The notes under the pieces: generated by a model
What the model was told of the DNA's origin: nothing
What the model saw: the letters and a program-made list of their open reading frames with translations, nothing else
Databases searched by the model: none
Source of the DNA: Leptobrachium leishanense
Taxonomy: Eukaryota; Chordata; Amphibia; Anura; Megophryidae
NCBI GenBank assembly: GCA_009667805.1
Contig: CM019069.1
Coordinates: forward strand, 92,911,204-92,975,203
DNA length: 64,000 nt
Direction of reading: 5' to 3'
Shown here: in pieces, positions 34,773 through 45,535 of the stretch
Numbering within the stretch: position 1 is the first letter of the stretch
How the letters are laid out: the number at the start of each line of letters is the position of its first letter
Made by a program: the position numbers and the translations under genes

Positions 34773-35049
34773 TACGTCTGTTATGCACGCATGCAGACTG
34801 CGCTCAGACTGCGTTCGTCTGACATTAGCCTTAAGGAGCATAAAAAATATAGTGAATATAAATAATAAACTGAAAAGAGTGTCCAATTCATCTGCAATAT
34901 ATTGACATAGAAAATGGGAGAATTTTGGTCACGAAAACTTCGAAAAGTGGTAGATGGAAACCAATATAGATAAATGCAAACCTTTAATTTTTGAGCAATG
35001 AACACACAGGCAATCAGACATTAACGAAAGATCTTTAGATTAATGAACG

Positions 35050-35700
35050 TACAAAGGTAACGCTAAGATGGAGATGCTAACGGGGGGAAATCTGCACCTG
35101 CAGGTTTCCTCGTAGCATCCCCATTTTAGCATTAGATTCTGGGGCAGGTGCTGTCTCAGTACCTAGCCCTGGACCACAGCTCTACCTGCAGTGATACTCG
35201 CGGTAGCACTTCTGCGCTGCCGTATCACCACCATGAGTCCATAGGACTCCATGGAGAGTTGTGATTCCAGACCATGAGCCCTGCGCAATCTCGAGGCCGT
35301 GAGATTGCGCAGCGCAGCCGATTGCGGACGGAGACTGAGAACTACTTGTCCCCAGTCTCACTCTGCTCCCGGCGACAAGAAGCTGCAGATTAGGTGACTG
35401 TTGTTGCTGTGGGATGAGAGGTGAGTAACAGATTTATTGGGGGGGTTTAGGGGGGTGCTAAGCATTTTGCAAAAGCAGAATCAGTTAGCACCAGAATTTA
35501 GGTGTCGCTAAAATTTTAGCTTGCGTATCGCTGCGGTAATTATTGCTAGCACTTTGTAATCCCTTACTTATCGAAACACTAATTACTGATTGCGCTCCCC
35601 ATGTTGCGTAAAGGATTTGCAAAGCACAGCAAGCTCCTGGAAGCTAGCGCAATCAAAGAAGCGCTAACGGATTTCTTGCGGGTTTAGTGTGAGGTAGGTA
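35050..35700. repeat. GC-rich repeat-like segment
   Basis: The composition jumps in GC and includes a hairpin (CTGCGCAATCTCGAGG... GAGATTGCGCAG, about 35281-35312) and recurring GCTAACG/GCTAGC motifs. It looks like a short DNA element, but no clear ends or duplication were found. Confidence 0.35.
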
Positions 35701-35772
35701 ATATGGGGGGTATGCATTAAAATCACTTATCCCAGCATTAATAGCAACTCATCGAAAAAGCTATAGTTAGTG

Positions 35773-35814
35773 AGGGGTTACATAGTAAACACTATGTCAC
35801 TATGTAACCCCTCA
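35773..35814. repeat. perfect small hairpin GAGGGGTTACATAGT
   Basis: The arms GAGGGGTTACATAGT and its complement are separated by about 12 bases. Confidence 0.7.
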
Positions 35815-36334
35815 TCTTTACTCCGCTGGTGAATGATTCGCTTTTCAATATATTATTGTAAAAGAGATACTCTGACATTCTCATGGAATTGTACAATGGA
35901 TAAATTTGCAGAATTCATCTCATTTGAACAAAAAATATTTTTTAAAACTAAAGTTTTCCCACTAGATCCAAACAGATTCCATTAATTTTCTTTATCACTA
36001 AGATTGAACTAAATGACCACATTCCATTGACTACCATTTTCATAGAAAACGAAAGCATGTGACAGACCTCTCAACCCGAATGTGTCTATGTCGATTATGT
36101 GAACACACTGGACGCTATATAAAAAAACAGACAAATTGTGTGTATACACATAATTCAATAGAAAGTGATACTGCCAATTAGAGACTAAAAAGAGTCAAAC
36201 CTCCAACTAAAACACTACTGTATAGATCACAAGTAAAGATGGTCTCTTGCAGCGCAATCAATTTAAAATATAAATATCATTGCACATTCAAGTGCTAAGT
36301 GTGAATCACAACATATAAAAAGAATACTCATATG
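35815..36334. other. no recognisable feature
   Basis: About 520 bases of AT-rich DNA. Confidence 0.4.
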
Positions 36335-37040
36335 TACAGTTGTGCTTATAAGTTTACATACCCTGGCAGAATTTATGATTTCTTGGTCATTATTCAGAGC
36401 ATATGAATGATAACACAAAAACGTTTCTTTCACTCGTGGTTAGTGTTTGGCTGAAGCCATTTATTATCAATCAAGTGTGTTTACTCTTTTTAAATCATAA
36501 TGACAACAGAAAATACCCACATGACCCTGATCAAAAGTTTACATAACCTGGTGATCTTGTGATAACTTCAGGTGAAATACAGGACTCTCTGAAAACAAGC
36601 GGTGTGGTGAACCTTTTGGACACAACCAAAAACGCTACATTTGGAGAGGAGTCAACAAGGCCTATGATGAAAGGTGCACCATTCCTACTGTGAAACACGA
36701 AGGTGAATCGCTGATGTTTTGGGGATGTGTTAGCTACAAAGGCACAGGAAATTTGGTCAAAATTGATGCAGGATGAATGCAGTAAGCTATCAAATACTGG
36801 AGGAAAATTTGCATTCATCAGCCCGGAAGTTGCGCATGGGATGTACTTGGACATTACAATATGACAATGATCCAAAACACAAGTCGACCGGTCATTGGCG
36901 ACAGCAGAATAAATTGAAGGTTCTGGAGTGGCAATCTCAGTCTCCTGACCTCAATATCATTGAGTCACTCTGGGGAGATCTCAAATGTGCAGTTCATGCA
37001 AGACAGCCCAAGAAGAGGCTTTTTGCCAAGAAGAATGGGC

Positions 37041-38081
37041 TGTCATGCCCCGCTCCGCGGCCCACTCCCGGTCCAGACCGCCATGCTGGGAGAGGTGCTC
37101 TACTCACCCGAGATCCCTCATGGCGCGTCGCTCCAAGTTCCTGGTCCGCAGGATGGAGAGGGAGAGCCAGGAGACGCCCCACGCCGAAGACTGAATCCGA
37201 GTCCTGAAGAGGAAAGTGCGCACGCGCGAGAACAAACTCTCCTAAGTAGTATAAAACCAGGTACTCTGGCGCCCTCAGCTGGCCGATTAGGGGTACTGCA
37301 TGGCACCTGCTCTGGAGATCCTCGAATGCCTCCCATTGACCTACCAAAATTCCAGGTACCTCAACTCCACCTACAATACCCAGGTGAAAGGTATTTCCAT
37401 GATCCCATGAACCCTATTTAATTCCGCCTTCCTTCCCAGCACATTAACCAGGTTCTACTGTGCCTTCCGCCTCAGTTTCCTAGTGCTCCTCGCATCCTTT
37501 GACCACGTTATCTTCAACCCTTCGACCCGGATTGTGCTACCGACTACGCCGCCTTCTTCAACCCTTCAACCCGGATTGTGCCACCGACTACGCTGCCTTC
37601 TTCAACCCTTCAACCCGGATTGTGCCACCGACTACGCCGCCTTCTTCAACCCTTCGACCCGGATTGTGCCACTGACTATGCTGCCTTCTTCAACCCTTCG
37701 ACCCGGATTGTGCCACCGACTACGCTGCCTTCTTCATCCCTTCGACCCGGATTGTGCCACCGACTACGCTGCCTTCTTCAACCCTTCGACCCGGATTGTG
37801 CCACCGACTACGCTGCCTTCTTCAACCCTTTGACCCAGATTGTGCCACCGACTACGCCACCTTCTACAACCCTTCGACTCGGATTGTTCCATTGACCACG
37901 CCATCATCTTCGTTATTTCCTGTTGTTCTTTCTGGGACTTGCCTACGAATTTCATTCCAACCTTTTTGACTGTATTGTTTTCTGGACTTCAGTAACTATT
38001 CATGATTCACTAAAGATTGCTTACTCTCCATTGTCTCCTGATTTCCTTACCCACAGCTTGCCATTGGGTTCCATACTGACA
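37041..38081 (+). mobile_element. solo LTR related to gypsy-2
   Basis: TGTCATGCCCCGCTCCGCGG at the left and CCATACTGACA at the right. It contains the 44-bp repeat with AACCCTTCGACCCGG, homologous to the 45-bp repeat of the gypsy-2 LTRs. No matching 5-bp duplication (TGGGC against CTTCA). Confidence 0.65.
37515..37895 (+). repeat. 44-bp tandem repeat in the LTR
   Basis: About eight to nine copies of CTTCTTCAACCCTTCGACCC followed by GGATTGTGCCACCGACTACG. It generates long meaningless frames. Confidence 0.92.
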
Positions 38082-38439
38082 CTTCACAGGGGACTCAAAC
38101 CCTGCATTACATGGGCAGCTTTACCATCTGAGAAGATAAAGCGCCTCATCCACAAATACCACAAAAGGCTTCAATCTGTCATCAATTTTAAAGTGGGCAA
38201 TACACGGTATTAAGAACTGGGGTATGTAAACTTTTGATCACGGTCATTTGGGTATTTTCTGTTGTCATTATGATTTAAAAAGAGTAAACACTCTTGATTG
38301 ATTGATAATAAATGGCTTCAGCCAAACACTAACCATGAGTGAACGAAACGTTTTTGTGTTATCATTCATATTCTCTGTATAATGGCCAAGAAATCATAAA
38401 TTCTGCCAGGGTATGTAAACTTATGAGCACAACTGTATA

Positions 38440-38755
38440 TTCATTCTTTATGAATCCACCCCTTGGTTCAGTTACAAGGATTTCAATTAAACAACTTTCC
38501 AGAGTCAAATTTCAACTCCGGCTTTTCAAGTAGGTTATGGGTCACACAATCCTTCTTTCCTCCAATCACCTCAAAGATAAAACTCCCATAGTGTAATACA
38601 TTAGTTTTCTGTTTATTTGGTTCCCTGTTGCCCTTGCCTTGTATTTCTTCTGTTTACCCCATCTTTGCCATAGTTCTCTGTTTATTTGGTTCCCATTAAC
38701 CTTGTGTTGCATTTCTTTTGTTTACTCCATCCATGCCCTAACCATTCCATGTTTT
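38440..38755. other. no recognisable feature
   Basis: About 315 bases of AT-rich DNA. Confidence 0.4.
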
Positions 38756-38759
38756 AAAC

Positions 38760-38871
38760 CCGTTAGCCCTGGTGACCCTAGCGTGGACGCACCATATTAC
38801 AATCCAAATGCTGACGTTAACGCTCACATTGGTGAGCGCTAACGTTAGCGTGAACAATGTAATAGGGCCCA
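38760..38871. mobile_element. fragment of a GGGCC-ended CpG short element
   Basis: ACGTTAACGCTCACATTGGT with GAGCGCTAACGTTAGCG folds as a hairpin, and the right end AACAATGTAATAGGGCCC matches that of the 21680-22372 element. The left end was not found. Confidence 0.5.
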
Positions 38872-39198
38872 AGGCTTTTAACCCATAGGTTTCAATGCAG
38901 CATTAGAATCCACACACTGCTGGGAAACGCCTCTCTGCAGTATAATTAATGCAGCATTTGAATCCGCACACTGTGGGGCAGCACCTCTCTGCAGATTGAT
39001 TTGGTGATTCGGATCGATTCATTTTTTTGGCTCAGGTAGTTTTTTGTTTTTTATGAGCTGCATTAATTATATGGCAGAGAGGTGCTGCCCCGCAGTGTGC
39101 GGATTCATATGCTGCACTAATTATACTGCAGAGAGGCACTTCCCAGCAGTGTGTGGATTCATATGCTGCATTGAAACCTATGGGTTAAAAAGCCTTGT
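38872..39198. repeat. long inverted repeat (about 150-bp arms)
   Basis: AGGCTTTTAACCCATAGGTT (left) is matched by AACCTATGGGTTAAAAAGCC (right). The arms continue through GCAGCA..GAATCC..CACACTGC and CAGCACCTCTCTGCAG. The loop has TTTTTTGGCTCAGGTAG. It is a foldback that may belong to the next element. Confidence 0.85.
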
Positions 39199-39527
39199 TT
39201 CTTTAAAAAAAGTTAGGAAACCTAAAACTTCACCCAAAAAGAAAAAAGCCCAAAAAAACCTAAAAAGATAAATAAGTAAAGAAACTATTGGTAATAATCT
39301 ACTTCCCGTTCTTAAATAAGCAATAAAAAACTAAATAACTCATAAAAAAACATAAAACCAACTGATCCAAATCGAACCGAATCACCAAACTGAATCACGC
39401 CGAAATTTCGGATCAAACTGAAATTTTCGGATGGTCGATATTTCGTTTTCGGAAATGCGCCCGCAATACGAAAATGGTGAATTTTGTACGAATTTCAATT
39501 CGGAATGAAACGGATTGCACATCTCTA
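39199..39527. mobile_element. right end of a hAT-type element (TAGAGATGTGC end)
   Basis: The sequence ends GGATTGCACATCTCTA, whose complement TAGAGATGTGCAATCC is a hAT-type end. The preceding 150 bases repeat CGAAATTTCGGAT/AATTTTCGG. No left end is seen, so it is truncated or fused with the preceding foldback. Confidence 0.5.
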
Positions 39528-40494
39528 GTCATTATTCCAGTTGAATCTAGAGAGTCACCCTGACATGCCTATTATGTCAAACTGTTTTAATCAAATTCTT
39601 TTCAAATACTTAATTCTTTACAAAATTTCTATATACTCCACTCTTCTAAGCAATGTTCTCTCATGTCAAATAAGTGTGATTTTATACATTCAAGGGGCAG
39701 TGATGGCAACACAATAGCAGACAAGAGAACCTCATTTTAATTACTAAGTGGGAAATGAAGGTTTAAGCATATTCTCTGCTTCTCTATTCAATAAGAGGTA
39801 GAGTGACCAAGCCTGCCTCATGGAATGTAATATTGGCAGCACTACTCTACAATGATGATCATAAATAACCATGACAGGACTTCAAGCACTGGTGAGCTTA
39901 GTGTTGTTTCATTCCACAACAAGATATTGTGCAGTCTCCTTCCATGACAACAAAATATTCACCTCATTAATCTTATGACTGTCTTTCTGCTTAGTTGTTT
40001 TAGCCAAGCAGTAGAACACATTGACCCAGCAGCAGGTTCTTGGAAACATCATTATTTGAAATAGTCATTAATTTTTTTGAGGATGGAAGTTGGTTAACTT
40101 CTAAAAAAGAAGAGAAAGCACAGGAAATTAAAACTGTTGCCAGGTAGAACCTCCAGGGCTCTGGGAACCCACTAGTAAAATAATAAATAAAATAAAATAA
40201 AAAAACGATATTAACGCCTAAAACAACTAAAATTCTAGATTAGTGACATTTTATACAGGACTTATATTTGTTGTGGTAGGAGACTTATTTTTCATACCTA
40301 TGTAAACTATTAACTCTTGCTATCACTTGTTATGTTAAAGGAGTACTAAACCCATCATAACCACCAAGTGTTATTGATAATGGTTCTAGGAATTTTTCCT
40401 TGCATCTTATAGATGATATATGATATAATGTTATCTCTTTCTGCTTAGTTATTTTTCAAATTACAGTGCTTTAAATGTATCATTTAACTGTGTG
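39528..40494. other. no recognisable feature
   Basis: About 970 bases of AT-rich, apparently unique DNA. Confidence 0.4.
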
Positions 40495-40499
40495 TTTAG

Positions 40500-41030
40500 T
40501 GTCACGGAATCCTTAATCCCTACATGCAGATACTGCCTATCTACACTTCCGGTCTTTAGGATAGCCAGATTGCAGACACACAGAATAAAAGAAGTGCAAA
40601 CAAGCTGAAGTTAGGAACCAGAGTGGATAATCAGACAAAGCCACGGGTCAGAACCAGAATAGGTAGTCGGACACAGCCAGGAGTCAGAATTCGAACGGAT
40701 AGTCAGAAAGAGCCAGGAGTCAGAACCAGAATGTATAATCAAACAGAGCCAGGAGTTAGTACACAAGAAAATCAAAGACAGCAAGGGTTAACACTAGAGA
40801 GTAGTCAGGAATCAAAGCAAGAGTTCATACACGGTATACCAGATATGATAGAACAAGAATCGCACTGATCAGGTTAAACCACAACAGGGCAATGAGAAGG
40901 TTTTAAATCTGGCTGGGAATGGCATCAGCACGCCGTGCCCCGCTACCGCATCTCTGACCCACAGTCACGATCGCCAGCCATACCACTCAGAGGCTGGCCA
41001 GCGGGCAGTGAGGACAGCCTGGTCGCGACA
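40500..41030 (-). mobile_element. solo LTR (gypsy-type)
   Basis: Both ends are TGTC...GACA-like (TGTCACGGAATCC and GGTCGCGACA), with a perfect 5-bp duplication TTTAG at 40495-40499 and 41031-41035. The minus strand has the expected LTR layout with GC-rich 5' part, so that orientation is assigned. A 40-bp-type repeat (AGCCAGGAGTCAGAACCAGA) lies at about 40615-40760. Confidence 0.85.
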
Positions 41031-41345
41031 TTTAGTAACCATGAGAAAGTTCCTCAGCTCAGTATATTATGTACAGGATTCACTAAAAAAACTGTTTTCA
41101 CGGAATCTGAATTTTATGATATCTCGCCACAAGATGTCACAAAAATTTACTTAGCAGTAAGCCTGGTAATTCTGTGGTAATTCCGCAAAAAATATTCTCT
41201 AATTATAGATATAGGATCTTGCACTTGTTGCCAAAACCTCACCATGCATGAAGCATGAAAGTCTAAAATGGTGCCCCCTAAGTGAGGAATTCGAGTATCT
41301 GCGCTTCTGCCAATATGTCATGGGCACATGTGTGCATAAGATGTA

Positions 41346-41870
41346 AACACTGCCTAGCCAAAAAAAGTCACCACCTGCAGTTAAATAAGCAAATCTGTAA
41401 GAACCTTCTGTTGGATAATTACTTCAGTGATTAATATGTTTCAGCTGGTAACAAGGGAGGTCATATGAATATACTGAGTGAGCAGGATTTCCATGAATGC
41501 AATATTTTTTCCCTGAAGGTACAGGCATATTCCAAAATGACAATGCCAGGATTCATTGCAATCAAATTGTGAGTTCCGTTGCGAGTGGCTAAGGGAGCAC
41601 AATACATCATCTTCACACATGGATTGGCCACCAAAGACTCCAGACCTTAACCCTATTGAGAATCTTTGGGACATGCTGGAGAAGACTTTACTCAGTGGTT
41701 AGACTCACCCATCATCAATACATGATCTTGGAGAGAAATGAATGCAACTCTAGACAAAAATAAAGGTTGGGACATTATAGGCTCATCAAAACAATGCCAC
41801 AATCAAAGAAAAATGTGGTCCACCGAAATAATAGTGTGTGACTTTTTTTTTTGTCAAGAAGTATATTGAT
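41346..41870 (+). mobile_element. Tc1/mariner relic, fourth family
   Basis: CCTAGCCAAAAAAAGTCACC at the left and GTGTGACTTTTTTTTTTGTC at the right are imperfect inverted ends. In between, a transposase remnant is readable: FQNDNA (second aspartate, about 41533) and WPPKTPDLNPIENLWDMLEK (third block, about 41624). The 5' part of the gene is deleted. Confidence 0.7.
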
Positions 41871-42007
41871 ATGTAATCCGGCACAACATCACATATAAAA
41901 CAGAATTTGTGATTTACAAAATAATGTGCCCATGAGGATTGGCATACATTGGAAAGATCGCCATGTAATGTGAGCGCATTAGAAATCATTGGTCTAATAT
42001 ACATATA

Positions 42008-42896
42008 CAGGGTTATCCAAAGAGATTCGAAAAGTCACCGCACGTTCGGTGACTTTTCGTTCTCTTCAATTCGGTTCCTTTTGCCGATCCCATTTCGGTG
42101 ACCCTGCGGTGTATTCAGCAAGCACCACAGGGTCCCGAATTGCAGGGAAAAGCTGCCGTAAACCTGACGAAAACTAACCGAATGCACGCTGAAAACAAGC
42201 AAAAACATCTGGATTAACCTTTGAAGAAGCCGAACAGGAGCCGAATCACACAGAGCCGAAGCAGCTGTGACGTAGAGGAGGCAGTGAATAAATTAGAAAA
42301 ACCATTTGTATGAATCTGGGAAAAAGAAACGCTGTTTGCAAAGAAACTACTGAGCGAAAATGTCTGAAATTTTCACAGGAGGTCCAGGGAATGATAATAA
42401 AGAGGGCTGTTACAAAAAAAATAAGTAAACTGAAAAAAAATCAAAAAAAAAATCGGACTTTTAAAAAAAAAATAAAAAAATCTGAAAAATGCTTAAAATA
42501 TCCTAAAAAATCTATAAATAAAGAGACTCTTTGCTGCAGAATTTTATAATGAACGGTTTATTAGATATTGAATTAAAACGGGAATATTTTTAACATTGAA
42601 GCCTATGGGATTCTCCTGAATAAATTTGCCGAATTAAACCACCGAATGGCAGGGCATTAGGGGAACCTTTCACTGCTGGTTTGTGTTCTCTGAATAACCG
42701 AAGCAGTACTTCTCTATGGGGATTTCACTGCCCTCGAACAGGCACCGAACAGGCACCGTATGTTCAGGCAATTCGCCAGGATTTGGCGAATTGCCTGCTC
42801 TCTGGATAGCCGAATGGCCAGGAAAGGTAACCGAACGCTGATTTTCAGCGTTCGGTTACCTTTCTCAAGCAATTCGGATCTCTTTGGATAACCCTG
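42008..42896. mobile_element. CAGGG-family short element, copy 4 (reverse orientation)
   Basis: Ends CAGGGTTATCCAAAGAGATT and CTCTTTGGATAACCCTG; 3-bp flank ATA repeated at 42005-42007 and 42897-42899. The interior is the reverse complement of copy 2. Confidence 0.88.
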
Positions 42897-42899
42897 ATA

Positions 42900-43200
42900 G
42901 TTTACGGAGACGGACAGTCAGACAAACTGTAGCCTGATAATTTTTAGAATATAACCATCCATTTGCATCGTTGAAATTTATGTCAATGCTTACGTTCCCA
43001 AACCGCCTTGGAGGAAATCGAGCATCGATGTTGTTACAAAAATAAAAATTTTGGATCATTTTGTAATATGGTGATTTAAAAACTGTATACCAGAGCGGTT
43101 AAATGAAAAAATATCATATGCAATGTTTTGAGACATTTGTATTTAAATTTAATATGAACTCCCCTAGATGACCGTTGGAAATTACTCTCTTGGCCAGCTT
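42900..43200. other. no recognisable feature
   Basis: About 300 bases of AT-rich DNA. Confidence 0.4.
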
Positions 43201-43668
43201 AGGCCCGTGTGAAACGAATGCAGTGATCACGTCCGTGTTGCCGCACAGTTTAACATCCGTCGTAGCATAGAATCATGAGCAATAGAGACACACACACGAA
43301 GTGCGTCCACACCGAACTGTGCACACACAACGCACGTGGCAAACGGACGCAAGTTAGGCAATAACGTAAAACCGCTAGACCGGAAGCACGGAGTACGCGA
43401 CGTCCGCGTAGCATTCTGTGTGAGTGATGAGGAGATGTCAGACAGACCACATTTGCGACCTTGACGCACACAATGGCTTTTCGTATCATGTATAAATTTT
43501 TTGCATTTTTCATATTAATTTTGTTTCCCATAGTTCCCTTTTTTTTACCTAACGTTCGTCAAGAAAAACGGATCATGTGGTGTATACAGTATCTTCCGTC
43601 AGTACGTCTGGCCGTTGTGCACGGACGCACAGTGCACTCAGAATGCGCTCGTCTGACATTAGCCTTAG
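43201..43668. mobile_element. Harbinger-like CpG-rich element, copy 2
   Basis: AGGCCCGTGTGAAACGAATG at the left and GCTCGTCTGACATTAGCCT at the right. TTA occurs at both junctions, fitting a 3-bp duplication. It shares CACGTCCGTGTTGCCGCACA with the other two copies. Confidence 0.6.
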
Positions 43669-43966
43669 CTGTTGGGGAGTTCTTAATGGGAATTCAGTGG
43701 ATTTTGCTTCTTTTTTTTTTTTAATTAGTTTGTGATCTGAAATTATAGTGTAACAATGTGGATTTTTAGGCTTAGAATACAGGAAAGTATCTTATCAAGT
43801 CACTTGTCTGCACTTAGAAATCAGAATTAGATTTTTAAGCTATTAAATAATTAACTTTCAGCAGTTTATACCACAGCATATTCTAAATACATTTATGAGC
43901 TTTGGTGTTTTAGATTTGTTGTTTACCAACATCATGTTGGGATCGTTTGAAATATACAAAATCTAT

Positions 43967-44098
43967 GGGCCATATTACATAGTTGTTGCTAACTTAACCA
44001 GAGCTGTTGTAAACTTAAAACCTCCTTTCTCTATAATGGCTCTGATAAGTTTACAACAGCTCTGGTTAAGTTAGCACCAACTATGTAATAAGACCCTA
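43967..44098. mobile_element. hairpin short element GGGCCATATTACATAG, copy 1
   Basis: A single stem: TTGCTAACTTAACCAGAGCT pairs with AGCTCTGGTTAAGTTAGCAC on the right. A related copy at 50213-50336 lies inside another element. Confidence 0.8.
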
Positions 44099-44428
44099 TA
44101 TTTATTGGCTATGGCACTAGCATTTTTTAACAAGATGCACATTGCACTTTTGAAAAAAATTCCTTTTTGGAACAACAGGATTCGCTTCCCCGTTTCACTT
44201 TTAGATTCTCTTGTACTGGAATGCAGAGTTACAGTCCTACGACAATGGCAAAATATCACACCTCATCCCGCTGATACAGGAGTAGGTGCATGCGCACTGA
44301 TGGAATAGGAACACCGACTCAATGGAGGGGTGAGTGTTCTCAATATGTTAGAATTGTAATTTGTAATGTCTTGTAATTCACATGTCCTGAAAAAACCTCC
44401 ACGTTGGAGCTGAAACGTCGACTTTACG
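44099..44428 (+). mobile_element. probable Penelope-like 3' fragment
   Basis: AT-rich sequence ending in a hammerhead-like motif with TGAAACGTCG, as at the first Penelope end. No coding motif can be recognised, so the assignment rests on this motif. Confidence 0.35.
44386..44420 (+). ncRNA. degenerate hammerhead-ribozyme-like motif
   Basis: CCUGAAAAAACCUCC, loop ACGU, UGGAGCUGAAAC-GUC. Stem II (CCUCC with GGAG) is intact and the GAAAC-GUC half fits. The CUGANGA box reads CUGAAAA, so G8 is A. Confidence 0.4.
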
Positions 44429-44430
44429 AC

Positions 44431-44860
44431 TTAGGCTAGAGTCAGACGAATGCAGTCTGAGCGCACTCTGCGTGCGTGCACAACAGACGGACGTTCTGAC
44501 AGACGATACTGTAGACACTACACAGTCCGTTTGTTATGACGGACGTAGAAAAAAAAGGGAAATATGGGAAACAAAATTAATATGAAAAAGGATATGAAAA
44601 GACATTTTGTGTGTCAAGGTGCTAGACGTTGCAAATGCGCTGCGTCTGACTTCTCATCACGTACACAGAACGCTACGTGGACGTGGCGCGCTCTGCGCGT
44701 CCGTGTTAGCGGTTTTACGTTCTTGCCTAACTTGCGTCCGTTTGCCACGTGCGTTGTGCGGACGTACTTAGTGTGTGGGTCTCTATTGCTCAGGATTCTA
44801 TGCTACGACGGACGTTAAACTGTGCGGCAACATGAACGTGATCACTGCGTTCGTCTGACA
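44431..44860. mobile_element. Harbinger-like CpG-rich element, copy 3
   Basis: AGGCTAGAGTCAGACGAATG at the left and GATCACTGCGTTCGTCTGAC at the right. The right end stops before ATTAGCC, so it is slightly truncated. The orientation is opposite to copy 2. Confidence 0.6.
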
Positions 44861-45063
44861 AATGAAACAATAAAGGTTGGATTTATTTTAGCCCCAGAGT
44901 GCCATCACACTTAATTGTTCATTTATTTTTGGAGCCGAGTGACAGGCATCGTGCATGAAGATCAGTTAAGCAGGAGTGCATGACACTTTGGATATATATA
45001 GTTAAACCCTTAATTCTATTAACGCTATATATGCCAAATATTATAGAGTGTGTATATATATAC

Positions 45064-45535
45064 ATATACAAGGGTTGTAGTGGAGGACAAAAAGTGAGAT
45101 AAAAAGCCTCCACACATAATAAGTGTGTTTATTATTGCAGAAGCCACTTGCACATCACAGCAATTCGATGAATTGCATCCCAGAGCTCCTGTGCCACATT
45201 CCCCATATGCATTCCCCATATGCACTTTTATGCATCCTGGGTCTGTTATTACACAGAGTCCTAAAATCAATGCTATGCCACACCGTGGCTTTGTAGCAGA
45301 GATAAGGTTTATGCAACTGGTCAAAGCCACTCCTAGGACAGCGCTGTTTCGGGTTTGTTGGACCCTCAGGAGCTAGGCATGATGACCAGTTGCAGTGGAT
45401 GCTTGGGACCCTTAGGGCAATCAGTATCTACAAGGGTTGTAGTGGAGGACAAAAAATGAGATAAAAAGCTCTGGGATGCAATTCATCGAATTGCTGTGAT
45501 GTGCAAGTGGCTTCTGCAATAATAAACACACTATA
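45064..45535 (-). mobile_element. Penelope-like terminal regions, inverted arrangement
   Basis: ACAAGGGTTGTAGTGGAGGA occurs twice in the same direction (45068 and 45430). A 65-base segment (45123-45187) recurs as its complement at 45466-45530. On the minus strand there is a hammerhead-like motif at 45341-45371. Penelope copies often have such duplicated or inverted ends; the coding part is missing. Confidence 0.5.
45341..45371 (-). ncRNA. degenerate hammerhead-ribozyme-like motif, minus strand
   Basis: On the minus strand CCUGAGGGUCC, loop, ACCCGAAACAGCG. The GGGU/ACCC stem is intact. The CUGANGA box reads CUGAGGG, so A9 is changed. Confidence 0.35.

Larger units (their letters stand above)
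32733..34830. mobile_element. Harbinger-like CpG-rich element, copy 1, split by a Tc1 element
   Basis: TAAGGCTAGCATCAGATGAA at the left and GTTCGTCTGACATTAGCCTTA at the right form an inverted repeat of about 25 bases. A TTA/TAA triplet at the ends suggests a 3-bp duplication of Harbinger type, but this is not certain. The interior is CpG-rich (CACGTCCGTGTCGACG). Relatives lie at 43201-43668 and 44431-44860. Confidence 0.6.
36575..38213 (+). pseudogene. Tc1 transposase (third family), truncated and interrupted
   Basis: Only the part after the first catalytic aspartate remains. VKHEGESLMFWGCVSYKGTG, the second aspartate block (QYDNDPKHKS, about 36856) and the third (SPDLNIIESLWGDLK, about 36939) are readable in different frames. 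Note PDLNII instead of PDLNPI. The gene is broken at 37041 by the LTR and ends after 38081 with KRLQSVINFKVGNTRY. The helix-turn-helix region is missing. Confidence 0.82.
36337..38435 (+). mobile_element. Tc1-type transposon, copy 3 (third family), with LTR insertion
   Basis: CAGTTGTGCTTATAAGTTTA at the left and its complement at the right, with TA at 36335-36336 and 38436-38437. Terminal inverted repeats of about 200 bases. The 5' half of the transposase is deleted and an LTR (37041-38081) is inserted near its C-terminus. Confidence 0.92.

Noticed and set aside
37483..37895. Frames of more than 100 codons over the LTR array
   Set aside because: Product of a 44-bp tandem repeat in a solo LTR.
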